A DNA stretch of 37,254 nt, taken from positions 1-37,254 of the forward strand of contig JAIQEX010000064.1 of the NCBI GenBank assembly GCA_020073615.1, in the 5' to 3' direction. This stretch comes from Terriglobia bacterium (GTDB lineage: Bacteria > Acidobacteriota > Terriglobia > Bryobacterales > Bryobacteraceae). Of this stretch, positions 15,369-23,317 are shown one piece after another. The translations under genes and the position numbers were made by a program. The notes under the pieces are model-generated. The model was not told the DNA's origin, did not search any database, and saw only the letters and a list, made by a program, of their open reading frames with translations. Within the stretch, counting starts at the first letter, position 1; each line of letters starts with the position of its first letter.

Positions 15369-15581
15369 TCATGCTGCCCAGTCGAAGGTGGCACTCACCG
15401 AATCGGGAGGCAACTCGCCGTGGGCGATCCGGTCGAGAACAATCTCCCGCGCGGCCGACTGGGCTCGTTGAATCGCGTCCTGCTTCGATTCCCCGTACAG
15501 CAGGACGTTCAATTCCGGAACCTCGGCAATCCAGCGGCCATCGACTTCCCGGTCGAGCTCGATTGTGAGCTTCACAGCCAC
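15369..15581 (-). CDS. HicB-like antitoxin-type protein, no HicA partner
   Basis: A 70-residue protein of the HicB/UPF0150-like fold (KLTIELDREVDGRWIAEVPELN, LYGESKQDAIQRAQSAAREIV). HicB antitoxins have this partially degraded RNase-H-like domain and neutralise the HicA RNase. No HicA gene is seen on either side, and a DNA-binding C-terminal part is lacking, so this is a solitary short form. The GTG start at 15581 (alternative GTG at 15575) lies near the stop of a 37-residue upstream frame. Solitary HicB-like proteins are common, and the function here is unknown. Confidence 0.7.
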   Translation of the reverse strand: MAVKLTIELDREVDGRWIAEVPELNVLLYGESKQDAIQRAQSAAREIVLDRIAHGELPPDSVSATFDWAA

Positions 15582-15685
15582 CGCTTACCACCGATTGCGA
15601 AATCCGTCAGGGCAAAGTCGGATTGTTGCTCGAAGAGCGCACGAATTGTCTGGCACCCGGCGGCCTCCGATTCACTCCCAGTCAC
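15572..15685 (-). CDS. Possible 37-residue ORF between MazF and the HicB-like gene
   Basis: A GTG at 15685 inside the end of mazF opens a frame that reads SESEAAGCQTIRALFEQQ and then SDFALTDFAIGGKRWL, and stops 10 bases inside the HicB-like gene. It fills the gap between the two genes with overlaps on both sides, and its composition looks coding. It may be the remnant of a PIN- or HicA-type toxin whose 5' end was lost. No family can be named. Confidence 0.3.
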   Translation of the reverse strand: MTGSESEAAGCQTIRALFEQQSDFALTDFAIGGKRWL

Positions 15686-16004
15686 AGCCGAGAGCGAAGC
15701 GGAGGGCGGAACAGATCTCACGCATGCGCCGAGGTGCGAGGTGTGCCACCCTCGTTCCCAACCGGCGCTGCGACACCGTGACCGCGTTGTGCAAATTGAC
15801 CGCGCAGGGACCCTTCATTCCGTCCTCCTCGTCCAACCGCACTTCGGCCGGCACGCCCCGGATCGTAGAGGTGATGGGCGCCACGGTCGCGGTCGACAGA
15901 TATCGGAGGGCGCTGTCGCGCGTGAGCACCACGACCGGCCTCGTCTTGTCGGGAGGAGCAAACTGATATAGCCGGATGTCTCCCCTGGCTACTCCGCCGG
16001 CCAA
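15672..16004 (-). CDS. mazF: MazF/PemK-family type II toxin (endoribonuclease)
   Basis: About 110 residues. The family pattern is clear: ARGDIRLYQFAPPDKTRPVVVLTRD (the GDI start motif and the RPVVVLT strand), STATVAPITSTIRGVPAEV, and KGPCAVNLHNAVTVSQRRLG. MazF toxins cut mRNA at short sequences and are blocked by MazE. The proposed TTG start at 16004 has GGAGG 4 bases upstream and overlaps the antitoxin stop by 16 bases. An ATG at 16031 is the alternative. It forms an operon with the ribbon-helix-helix protein just upstream. No truncation is seen, so it is probably active. Confidence 0.88.
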   Translation of the reverse strand: MAGGVARGDIRLYQFAPPDKTRPVVVLTRDSALRYLSTATVAPITSTIRGVPAEVRLDEEDGMKGPCAVNLHNAVTVSQRRLGTRVAHLAPRRMREICSALRFALGCDWE

Positions 16005-16222
16005 ACCGCCTCCGATTCCCACCTGGACCATTCCCCGGCTCGCTCGGGCCGGGCCGCGTAGCCCTTGCGGTCGCGCTCCTCCAGTTCGCGAATTTCGAGC
16101 CTCTTCAAGTGCTCACGAAGGGCCTCGCGAATCAATGCGGAACGATTCAGCTTCGCTTGCCGCGCCGCCCGTTCCGTGGCGCGAAGCAGCTTCCCATCAA
16201 GTACAACCTGGATGGTCTCCAT
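15989..16222 (-). CDS. Ribbon-helix-helix antitoxin (MazE-type)
   Basis: A 77-residue protein. The N-terminus METIQVVLDGKLLRATERAA, followed by KLNRSALIREALREHL, is the beta-strand/helix/helix of the RHH (CopG) fold, which binds the operator DNA as a dimer. The acidic, Trp-containing tail (GEWSRWESEAVWPAE) matches the part of MazE-like antitoxins that wraps the toxin. The ATG at 16222 has a GAGGG upstream. The 3' end overlaps the MazF gene. An inverted repeat over the promoter suggests autoregulation. Confidence 0.87.
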   Translation of the reverse strand: METIQVVLDGKLLRATERAARQAKLNRSALIREALREHLKRLEIRELEERDRKGYAARPERAGEWSRWESEAVWPAE

Positions 16223-16223
16223 A

Positions 16224-16246
16224 TGTGGACCCTCTTCCACAGTGTA
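16224..16246 (-). promoter_or_regulatory. Candidate mazEF promoter and operator
   Basis: On the minus strand TACACT (16246 to 16241) is a good -10. It is followed by the inverted repeat TGTGGA-N6-TCCACA (16224-16241 on plus), which covers the predicted transcription start and the Shine-Dalgarno region. This is where an RHH antitoxin would bind to repress its own operon. Confidence 0.5.
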
Positions 16247-16250
16247 TTCC

Positions 16251-16463
16251 TCACTGGCGGCCCGCGGGCGATCCGCTGAAAGGCGGCGAGGTGCGACAGG
16301 GGCTTGCGCCGGCAGCGATCTCTTCCTGCCGCCGATCCGACTCGGGCACGATTCGCGCGATGGCGCGGCCATGGCGGGTGATAATGAGCGTCTCTCCACG
16401 CTCCACATCATCCAGGAGCTGAGGCAGGTGGGCTTTCGCGTCGGATGCTTGGATCTCGCGCAT
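16251..16463 (-). CDS. Phd/YefM-family antitoxin, C-terminus degenerate, no toxin partner
   Basis: A 70-residue protein. MREIQASDAKAHLPQLLDDV, followed by ERGETLIITRHGRAIARIVP, is the Phd/YefM DNA-binding fold. The ATG at 16463 has AGGAG 6 bases upstream, better than the ATG at 16535 that opens the frame. After RRQEEI the sequence changes to a low-quality tail (AAGASPCRTSPPFSGSPAG), where relatives have a helix that binds a PIN-domain VapC or Doc toxin. No toxin gene follows, and the RHH/MazF pair starts 28 bases downstream. It is probably a remnant of a VapBC-type pair that retains its repressor half. Confidence 0.75.
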   Translation of the reverse strand: MREIQASDAKAHLPQLLDDVERGETLIITRHGRAIARIVPESDRRQEEIAAGASPCRTSPPFSGSPAGRQ

Positions 16464-16491
16464 TTCTTTCTTACTCCTGGACCGGTCTATT

Positions 16492-16501
16492 TGACTAGTC
16501 A
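16492..16501. promoter_or_regulatory. Palindrome TGACTAGTCA upstream of the Phd-type antitoxin
   Basis: A perfect 10-base palindrome lies 28 bases before the antitoxin ATG, where Phd/YefM proteins bind to repress their own transcription. This is a positional argument only. Confidence 0.35.
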
Positions 16502-16584
16502 GATTTTGCCGATGGAGCGACGAACTGTGCAACACAGTGAGGCTCTGGGCCGGTGATTCCGAAACCGCGACAGTAGATCGCCCC

Positions 16585-17934
16585 CTACCGTTTTCCCGGC
16601 GTCGCCTTCTCCGGGCTCGACACCGGCTTCACCTTGACGCCTTCGCGGATGGCGTCGCTGGGGTTGACGGCCAACTGCTGGCCTTCTTTGAGACCGGCCA
16701 GCACCTCCAGGCGGTCGCCGAAGTCGCGGCCTAGCTGGATGCGCGTGAAATGGACCGTGCCGTCCTGGGCTACTACGGCTACTTGCGGGCCGTCGCTGCG
16801 CACTACCAGGGTGTCGCCGGGAATTACCAGTGGGGATTCTTTGCGCGGCACGGCGAGATCCACCTGCGCGTACATGCCGGGCAGGAGCGCGCCGTTGGGA
16901 TTGGCCACCTGCACTTCGACGAGCAGGGTGCGCGTGGCAGGGTCGAGCGCCTGCGAGGTGCGGGCGACCGTGCCGGTGAATTTGCGCCCGGCCTGATCGG
17001 CCATCAGAAGCAGGGCGTGCTGGCCTACGCGCACCGAACCGGCGTCGGCTTGCGGCACGTTGAGATACATGCGCAGCATGCCGGTCTGGGCGATGCGGTA
17101 GAGCAGCGTGCTGCCTTCGGTGGCGAGCATGCCCACATCGATGTTGCGCACCGTGATCACGCCGGCGAAGGGGGCGCGCACCGTCAGGTAATCCTGCAAC
17201 TGCGTCAGCCGCGCCACGTTGGCCTGCGCCGCGGCGGCGTTGCTGCGCCCGGCGGCGATGGCCTTGTCGAGCGCCTGTACGTTGGCCTGCTGCGCTTCGT
17301 ACTGGGCTTCGTAGTTGTCGAAATCCTGGCGCGAGGCGATCTTCTGTTCGAACAGGCGCTGGTAGCGCTCGGCCGTCACGCGTGCCAGGTTCTCGTTGGC
17401 GAGTCCCTGTTTGTGGGCCGCCTGGGCCTGCTCGACGGCGCTGTTGGCCTGGTCGACCGCCGCCTGGGCCTGGCGGATCTGCTGCTCGAGCTCGGGCGCT
17501 TCGAGCTCGGCCAGCACCTGGCCCGCCTGCACGCGGTCGCCGATATCCACATAGCGCTTCTTGATATAGCCGCTGGCGCGCGCCAGCACGGGGGCTTCGG
17601 TCACCGCCTGGATGTTGCCCGGCAGCACCAGGCTGCTGCTGGAGTCCGCCCTTTTGACGGGCTCGATGTTGACCACCGGCAGGCTTTCGCCTTCCGCTTT
17701 GGAGTCGGCCGCCAGCACCAGCTCGCGGCGCTGCCGCGGCAGGTAGCCGAGGAAGAAGCCCGCCACCACCAACCCCGCCACCAGCAGGGCGAGCAGCAGC
17801 AGGGTACGGCCGCGGGGCGCCTGGGGCTGGCGCGGACGGCCCTCGCCAGAGAGCTGTTTCTGCTCCTCGAGTTGCCGCCGGAGGGCTTCATTCTCGGAGC
17901 GCAACCGCTCCTCGGTGGTGTTGATCTCGTTCAT
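16585..17934 (-). CDS. RND efflux periplasmic adaptor subunit (MFP/HlyD family)
   Basis: A 449-residue membrane-fusion protein that links the inner-membrane pump to an outer-membrane channel. It has an N-terminal cytoplasmic coiled coil (EERLRSENEALRRQLEEQK), a transmembrane helix (about 44-64), a lipoyl half-motif (ARASGYIKKRYVDIGDRVQAG), a long alpha-hairpin of AQAAVDQANSAVEQAQ type (about 155-250), the second lipoyl half (LTVRAPFAGVITVRNIDVG), and beta-barrel and membrane-proximal domains. The extra N-terminal coiled coil before the anchor is unusual, since most adaptors begin with the signal or anchor. The ATG overlaps the pump stop by 4 bases. It lies downstream of the pump, the reverse of the common order. 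Confidence 0.93.
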   Translation of the reverse strand: MNEINTTEERLRSENEALRRQLEEQKQLSGEGRPRQPQAPRGRTLLLLALLVAGLVVAGFFLGYLPRQRRELVLAADSKAEGESLPVVNIEPVKRADSSSSLVLPGNIQAVTEAPVLARASGYIKKRYVDIGDRVQAGQVLAELEAPELEQQIRQAQAAVDQANSAVEQAQAAHKQGLANENLARVTAERYQRLFEQKIASRQDFDNYEAQYEAQQANVQALDKAIAAGRSNAAAAQANVARLTQLQDYLTVRAPFAGVITVRNIDVGMLATEGSTLLYRIAQTGMLRMYLNVPQADAGSVRVGQHALLLMADQAGRKFTGTVARTSQALDPATRTLLVEVQVANPNGALLPGMYAQVDLAVPRKESPLVIPGDTLVVRSDGPQVAVVAQDGTVHFTRIQLGRDFGDRLEVLAGLKEGQQLAVNPSDAIREGVKVKPVSSPEKATPGKR

Positions 17935-20900
17935 CGCAAGTCTTCACGAAGCAGCATTTCGTCGCGCAGATATTCGTGCTCTTCCTCTTCAATTCTCCGC
18001 GCGTGATCCACGGGCGGTTTGTGGCGCAAGAGGCTGTATACCAATGGAACCACAAATAGCGTGGTGATGGTAGCCAGCACCAGGCCGCCGATGACGGCGC
18101 GGCCGAGGGGCGCGTTCTGCTCGCCGCCTTCGCCCAATCCGAGCGCCATGGGCAGCATGCCGATGATCATGGCCGCCGCCGTCATCAACACCGGCCGGAT
18201 GCGCGTGTGGCCGGCCGAGAGCGCCGCCGAGCGCGCATCCATGCCCTCCTCGCGCTGGTCGTTGGCGAAGACCACCAGCAGAATGCTGTTGGCCGTGGCC
18301 ACGCCGATGCACATGATGGAACCCATCAGCGACGGCACGCTGAACGTGGTTTGGGTGATGAACAGCATCCACACGATCCCGGCCAGCGCGCCCGGCAATG
18401 CCATCAGAATGATGAACGGGTCCAGCCACGACTGGAAATTAACGGCCATCAGGAGATAGACCAGCACCACGGAGAAGATCATCCCCAGGCCCAGGCGGTA
18501 GAAGGAGCTTTCCATGGTGGCCACCTGTCCGCGCAGGTCGATGGTAGTGCCGCGGGGGAGTTTCGGCTCGGCCTGCGCGACGATCTTTTCGACGGCCGCG
18601 CCCACCGCGCCGAGATCGCGGCGGTCGATGTTGGCGTAGACATCGATGACCGGCTGCACGTTGTAGTGGTTGACGATTTCCGGGGCGACGCCGCGCCTGA
18701 CGCCCGCCAGGTTGGAGAGCAGTTGCGCGCCGCCCGCCGCCGCGCCCGGGTTGCCATACGCCATGGAAGCCTGGCTGGGCCCGGCGCCGATGGCGGAGTT
18801 CGCGGGGTTGGCCACGCCGGCGAGCGAAGTGGCCGTGGTGCTGTTGACACTGGTGAAAGGCGCACCGATGGGGGTGCGCATCAGGGCGTCGAGCGAATTC
18901 ATGCGGTATTGCGGCGTCTGCACGGTCACCTGATAACTGACGCCGCTCCGCCAGTCGAGCCACTGCGTGGGCGCAATCTGCCCGCTGCCGCTGAGCGAGA
19001 TGAGCAGGCTGTTGCTCACGTCTTTCTGCGTGAGTCCCACCTGACCGGCTTTGCTGCGATCCACGTCGATGTTGATTTCGGGGTAGTCCACGACCTGGTG
19101 AATGTGCACATCGGCGGCGCCCGGAATCGCGGCGATCTGCGCCGCGAGGCGCTGCGCGATCTGGTAATTGCCGGCGGCGTTGCGGCCCACCACCTGCACG
19201 TCGATGGGGGCGGGCAGGCCGAAGTTGAGGATCTGGTTGGTGATGTTGGCCGCCTCGAAGAAGAAGGTCATGTCCGGGAACTTCTCGCGCAGGCGCTTGC
19301 GCAGGCGGCCGGTATACGCTGCCGTGGAGCCGTGGTCTTCGGGATTGAGGGAGATGAGAATCTCCCCATCGCTGACGCCCAGGGTGGGGCTGTCGCCGAA
19401 CGCCAGGTTGAAACCGCCGTTGGGAATGCCGATATTGTCGATGATGTTGCCGATCTCGCGCGGCGGAATCTCCTGCCGGATTTCATGTTCGATGTCGGCG
19501 AAGATCATCTCCGTCTGTTCGAGGCGCGTGCCCGAGGGCGCCCGCGCGTGGAGGCGCATCTGGCCGGAATCCACGGTCGGGAAAAAGTCGCGCCCGATGA
19601 ACCAGGCGAGCGACAGGGATGCCGCCACGAAGACGGCGAAGCCCGCCAGCACCGGGCCGCGATGGTCGAGCGACCAGTGCAGCAGCGAGGTGTAGTTGGA
19701 GCGCATCAGCTCGAAGCGCCGGTTGAAGATGTAGTGCATCTTCCAAATGGGCCCCGTGCCGCCCGCCGTCTCGCCGTGCTTTCCCTGGGCGTAGAGCTTG
19801 ACCTCGGGCCGCAGCATGTAGTGCACCATGTTGGGGATCAGCGTGCGCGAAAGAAGATACGAGGCCATCATGGCGAACACCACGGCCATGGCCAGGGGCG
19901 TGAACAGGTACTTGGCGGCGCCGGTGAGCAGCAGCACGGGAACGAAGACGATGCAGATGGCCAGGGTGGATACGAAGGCCGGGGCGGCGATCTGCTGCGC
20001 GCCATCGAGCACGGCGCGCACCAGGGGCTTCTTCATGGCCATGTTGCGGTGCGTGTTCTCGATTTCCACGGTGGCGTCGTCCACCAGAATGCCCACCGCC
20101 AGGGCCATGCCGCCCAGGGTCATCACGTTGATGGTCTGTCCCAGCAGGTTGAGCACGATCAGCGAGGTGAGGATGGAAAGCGGAATGGAAATGCACACGA
20201 TCACCGTGCTGCGCCAGCTTCCCAGGAACATGAGGATCATGATGCCCGTGAGCAGCGCGGCCATCACCGCCTCGCGGACCACGCCCGCCACCGCGGCGCG
20301 CACAAACACCGACTGGTCGAACAGTTCCCGCACCTCGAGCTCCGGAGGAAGGCTCGCCAGAATGCGGGGCATCGCCTTCTTCACGGCGTTCACCACCGCC
20401 AGGGTGGAGGCTTTGCCGTTGCGCATGATGGTGAGCAGCGCGCCGCGAATGCCGTTGGTGCGCACGATGCTGGTCTGCACGGAATTGCCGTCGCGCACCT
20501 GCGCCACATCCCGCAGGTAGACCGTGGCGCCGTTCACCACCTTCACGGGCAGGTTGTTCATGTCGTCCAGAACGCGCGGGCTGCTGTTGAGCTTGATCTG
20601 ATAGTCCTTGTCGCCGATCTTGGCGGTGCCCGCCGGAAGGATCAGGTTCTGGTTGTTTAGCGCCGTGGATATGTCGGCCGGCGAGAGTTGCTTGGCGAAG
20701 AGCTGGTCGGGGTTGAGATCCACCATCACGCTGCGGAACTTGCCGCCGTAGGGCAGGGGAACGGCGGCGCCCTGAATGGTAGCCAGCGGAGTGCGGATGA
20801 AATTCTGGCCCAGGTCGAATATGGCCTGCTCGCTGAGCGTTTTGCTTTGCAGGCCCAATTGCAGGATGGGCACGCTCGAGGCATCGTACTTGATGATGCT

Positions 20901-21281
20901 GGGCGGGGTGGCGCCCGGCGGAAAGATGCGCAGCAGCGTTTGCGCGATGGCGGTCACCTGGGAAAGCGCCACTTCCACCTTGGCGTTGGGCTGAAAATAA
21001 ACGCGCGTGACCGCGACGCCGTTGTAGGACTGCGATTCGATGTGCTCGATATCGTTGACGGTGGTAGTCATGGCCCGCTCGAAGATGGTGATCATGCGCT
21101 TTTCCATCTCTTCGGGGGAGAGGCCGCCATAGCTCCAGACCACGCTCACCACGGGGATATCGATATAAGGAAAGATGTCGACCGGCATGGTGACGATCGC
21201 GCTGCCCCCGAGGATGGCGATCAGCACGGCGACAACAACGAAGGTATAGGGGCGCCTGAGGGCTAGCCGGACAATCCACAT
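17931..21281 (-). CDS. RND multidrug/hydrophobe efflux pump, HAE1 family
   Basis: A 1116-residue inner-membrane proton antiporter of the AcrB/MexB type. The N-terminus MWIVRLALRRPYTFVVVAVL is helix 1. The proton-relay motif GILVDDATVEIEN lies at about residues 392-404, with both aspartates present. The two large periplasmic loops and the second six-helix bundle (SVVLVYLLMAVNFQSWLDP) are in order. It is longer than the usual ~1040-1060 residues because of an Ala/Ser/Gly/Asn-rich, low-complexity insertion in the second periplasmic half (about residues 797-864). No outer-membrane factor gene is adjacent, so a TolC-like protein from elsewhere must complete the pump. It is the first gene of the two-gene operon. 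Confidence 0.94.
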   Translation of the reverse strand: MWIVRLALRRPYTFVVVAVLIAILGGSAIVTMPVDIFPYIDIPVVSVVWSYGGLSPEEMEKRMITIFERAMTTTVNDIEHIESQSYNGVAVTRVYFQPNAKVEVALSQVTAIAQTLLRIFPPGATPPSIIKYDASSVPILQLGLQSKTLSEQAIFDLGQNFIRTPLATIQGAAVPLPYGGKFRSVMVDLNPDQLFAKQLSPADISTALNNQNLILPAGTAKIGDKDYQIKLNSSPRVLDDMNNLPVKVVNGATVYLRDVAQVRDGNSVQTSIVRTNGIRGALLTIMRNGKASTLAVVNAVKKAMPRILASLPPELEVRELFDQSVFVRAAVAGVVREAVMAALLTGIMILMFLGSWRSTVIVCISIPLSILTSLIVLNLLGQTINVMTLGGMALAVGILVDDATVEIENTHRNMAMKKPLVRAVLDGAQQIAAPAFVSTLAICIVFVPVLLLTGAAKYLFTPLAMAVVFAMMASYLLSRTLIPNMVHYMLRPEVKLYAQGKHGETAGGTGPIWKMHYIFNRRFELMRSNYTSLLHWSLDHRGPVLAGFAVFVAASLSLAWFIGRDFFPTVDSGQMRLHARAPSGTRLEQTEMIFADIEHEIRQEIPPREIGNIIDNIGIPNGGFNLAFGDSPTLGVSDGEILISLNPEDHGSTAAYTGRLRKRLREKFPDMTFFFEAANITNQILNFGLPAPIDVQVVGRNAAGNYQIAQRLAAQIAAIPGAADVHIHQVVDYPEINIDVDRSKAGQVGLTQKDVSNSLLISLSGSGQIAPTQWLDWRSGVSYQVTVQTPQYRMNSLDALMRTPIGAPFTSVNSTTATSLAGVANPANSAIGAGPSQASMAYGNPGAAAGGAQLLSNLAGVRRGVAPEIVNHYNVQPVIDVYANIDRRDLGAVGAAVEKIVAQAEPKLPRGTTIDLRGQVATMESSFYRLGLGMIFSVVLVYLLMAVNFQSWLDPFIILMALPGALAGIVWMLFITQTTFSVPSLMGSIMCIGVATANSILLVVFANDQREEGMDARSAALSAGHTRIRPVLMTAAAMIIGMLPMALGLGEGGEQNAPLGRAVIGGLVLATITTLFVVPLVYSLLRHKPPVDHARRIEEEEHEYLRDEMLLREDLR

Positions 21282-21419
21282 GGTTTGTTGGGACTAACCC
21301 TAATGATATCCGATAGCTGAAGGTCTCGCATGGCGCTGCCGGGGCAGGCGGGGCTAGCCCTTTCGAGCTATTGGTGGGCCGGTGGTGGAGGACGTGCCGG
21401 CGGAGATCCGCAGCCTCCG
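21282..21419. other. Intergenic region upstream of the RND operon
   Basis: 138 bases between the pump start and the stop of the glycosyltransferase on the same strand. I see no repressor-type palindrome, tRNA or terminator with a T-run in it, so regulation of the pump cannot be read here. Confidence 0.5.
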
Positions 21420-22859
21420 CTAGCGCTCGAACTCCACTACGGAGATTCGGGTGAAGTTGCCCAGGCTGTGCGCGCGATAGCCCGTCAACTTCTGCTTGAG
21501 CCACCATTCGTACTGGACGTCAAACAAGGTCCGTTCCCCCACCAGAAATACCCTGGCGGCGCGTGTCAGATCCGGGGGGATGGCGTGTTCGTCGAAGTAG
21601 TAAGGCAGACGAGATATGTTGGCAACCGGATAGGCGATCTGCGGAGCGAACAGCACTTCACGAAACGAGGGGGTATTGACGCCTTTTTCGGTGCCCTCGA
21701 TGAACCCACAAACCACCAGGACCGGATCGCCCGGTGAAGCCGCCCGGTTCACCACTTGCGAGGCGCCTCGCCAGTCTTCGCCGGCATGAATCGGACCGGC
21801 GATCCAGATGCCGATCGCCAGGGCTACGATCCAGATCGCGCTGGCGGCGCGCGCCATGACGGACGATCGCGAGACGGCGTAGCCGGCAAGAAGGGCCGCG
21901 GCAGGGGCGCAACTCAGATAGTAGCGCGGGACAAAGAGTTTGGTGTCGGTGACCAGCGATATCAGAAAGAGGAATACCGGTGGAAACAGCAACCAGACGG
22001 CTAGAAAACCGCGCGGTACCGGGCGGCTGGGCGGCGGCCAGGCCTGGAACAACAGCAACGACAAGAACACCGCGGCGGCGAGGGCGGGGGGAGCGATGGC
22101 GTTAAAGAAGGACGAAATCTCGGGAGTAGTGGAAAAATTGTGCGACTGCCGCATCCGATAAAAATGCAAAAACTGGCCCAGAAGCGGTATGCAAAGAATG
22201 CCTATAGCGGCCCAAAGCGCCGCCAGCCTGCGAATGTGTCGGACGCCATAAATGAGCTGAGCCACCAGGCCAAGGGCGAACAGCCAATGCGCGTACAGCG
22301 TGAGTGTAGTGGCGGCCACGTACATGAGGGCGAAGATGGGCCGGCGCGAATCGAGCCATTTCAAACAGCACAGGGAGGACGCCACCAGGAGCGCCAGCGC
22401 CAGGGCGTAGGGGCGCGCATCGATGGCCATGAAGGAAACCGCGGGAATGCACATGAAGGCGAGCGCACTCAGCATGGCGGCCTCGGGATCGAGCAGATAA
22501 CGGGCGAGGCGGTACACCAAGTAAGTCGCCACCATCATGGTGAGCAGCGTAGGCAAGCGGAGCGACAGCTCCAGCCCCAGGTACGGGACAAGGTGGCGGG
22601 CCGCCCAGGCGGTGAGGTAATACAAAGGCGATTGGCCGCTCCAGTCCCAGGCGCGTGCGACCGCGTCCCGGGCACGGTCTTTTGCCACCCAGTAGGTCGC
22701 GGTTTCATCGAGCCACAAGCTGGACTTGATGGGGAGCGACGAAAGCAGAAAGGCCAGCAGCAGACAGGCGTAAGTGAATCTCGAAGGCGCGGCCGCGGCG
22801 GAGGAATGCGGCGCGCCGGCAGAGTCAGGCTGTGGTTCGGGAGCGCTGATCACAAACAC
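21420..22859 (-). CDS. GT39/ArnT-like membrane glycosyltransferase, paralogue 1
   Basis: A 479-residue integral membrane protein with about eleven hydrophobic segments. SSLWLDETATYWVAKDR lies in the first extracytoplasmic loop and holds the Asp-Glu pair used by GT-C enzymes that take sugar from polyprenyl phosphate. The later FVPRYYLSCAPAAALL loop and a soluble C-terminal part match the other family copy in the window, which has the same length. The acceptor is unknown; lipid, protein or exopolysaccharide are possible. The start is GTG at 22859, with TATACG just upstream. It is divergent from the small-protein/membrane-protein pair, and no operon partner is downstream. Confidence 0.82.
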   Translation of the reverse strand: MFVISAPEPQPDSAGAPHSSAAAAPSRFTYACLLLAFLLSSLPIKSSLWLDETATYWVAKDRARDAVARAWDWSGQSPLYYLTAWAARHLVPYLGLELSLRLPTLLTMMVATYLVYRLARYLLDPEAAMLSALAFMCIPAVSFMAIDARPYALALALLVASSLCCLKWLDSRRPIFALMYVAATTLTLYAHWLFALGLVAQLIYGVRHIRRLAALWAAIGILCIPLLGQFLHFYRMRQSHNFSTTPEISSFFNAIAPPALAAAVFLSLLLFQAWPPPSRPVPRGFLAVWLLFPPVFLFLISLVTDTKLFVPRYYLSCAPAAALLAGYAVSRSSVMARAASAIWIVALAIGIWIAGPIHAGEDWRGASQVVNRAASPGDPVLVVCGFIEGTEKGVNTPSFREVLFAPQIAYPVANISRLPYYFDEHAIPPDLTRAARVFLVGERTLFDVQYEWWLKQKLTGYRAHSLGNFTRISVVEFER

Positions 22860-22924
22860 CCATCGTATACGGGGCCCGGCGGATTTGCTGTAATAACATT
22901 TACCATCGGGGAAGCGGGGTTAGC

Positions 22925-23317
22925 TTGGTGACAGCCATGCGACGAGGCTCGGCGCCGATCATCGTGGCGATGGCGTGTTTGTCCGCGGGGACGCTGGCCC
23001 GAACTGCCTGGTTGGCGCGCCATGGCCCCCCTCTGGCGCCCGATGACGCACGGTTCGCCGCCCTGCGCCAGGCGCTTCCCGGCCGCGGCACGGTGGGGTA
23101 CATTAGCGATGCGGCGCCCGACGACCCGGCGGGCCGCCTGTTTCGCGCCCAGTACAGTCTGGCTCCGGTCATCCTGGTGCGCGGCGGCCACAAGGCCCTC
23201 GTGGTGGTGGATGCCAGCCGGCCCGAGCTCGTCGGCGACTTGCTGAGAGGCAACCGGCTGCGCCCCATACGCGATTTCGGCAACGGCGTGGTGCTCGCCA
23301 CCGAGGCCAGTCCCTGA
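22925..23317 (+). CDS. Small membrane-anchored protein of unknown function
   Basis: A 130-residue protein with one N-terminal hydrophobic helix (IIVAMACLSAGTLART) and an alpha/beta soluble part (GRGTVGYISD, FRAQYSLAPVILVRGGHKAL, FGNGVVLATEA). The pattern of a short domain handling a product-like loop is often encoded next to GT-C proteins in acidobacteria, but I do not recognise a family. Starts at TTG 22925, GTG 22928 or ATG 22937 are all possible. Its TGA overlaps the ATG of the next gene (TGATG), so the pair is coupled and probably works together. Confidence 0.7.
   Translation: MVTAMRRGSAPIIVAMACLSAGTLARTAWLARHGPPLAPDDARFAALRQALPGRGTVGYISDAAPDDPAGRLFRAQYSLAPVILVRGGHKALVVVDASRPELVGDLLRGNRLRPIRDFGNGVVLATEASP

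Noticed and set aside
18207-20660. 817-residue plus-strand frame antisense to the RND pump
   Set aside because: Its His/Gly/Arg/Glu-rich composition mirrors the opposite strand, and the minus-strand pump is unmistakable.
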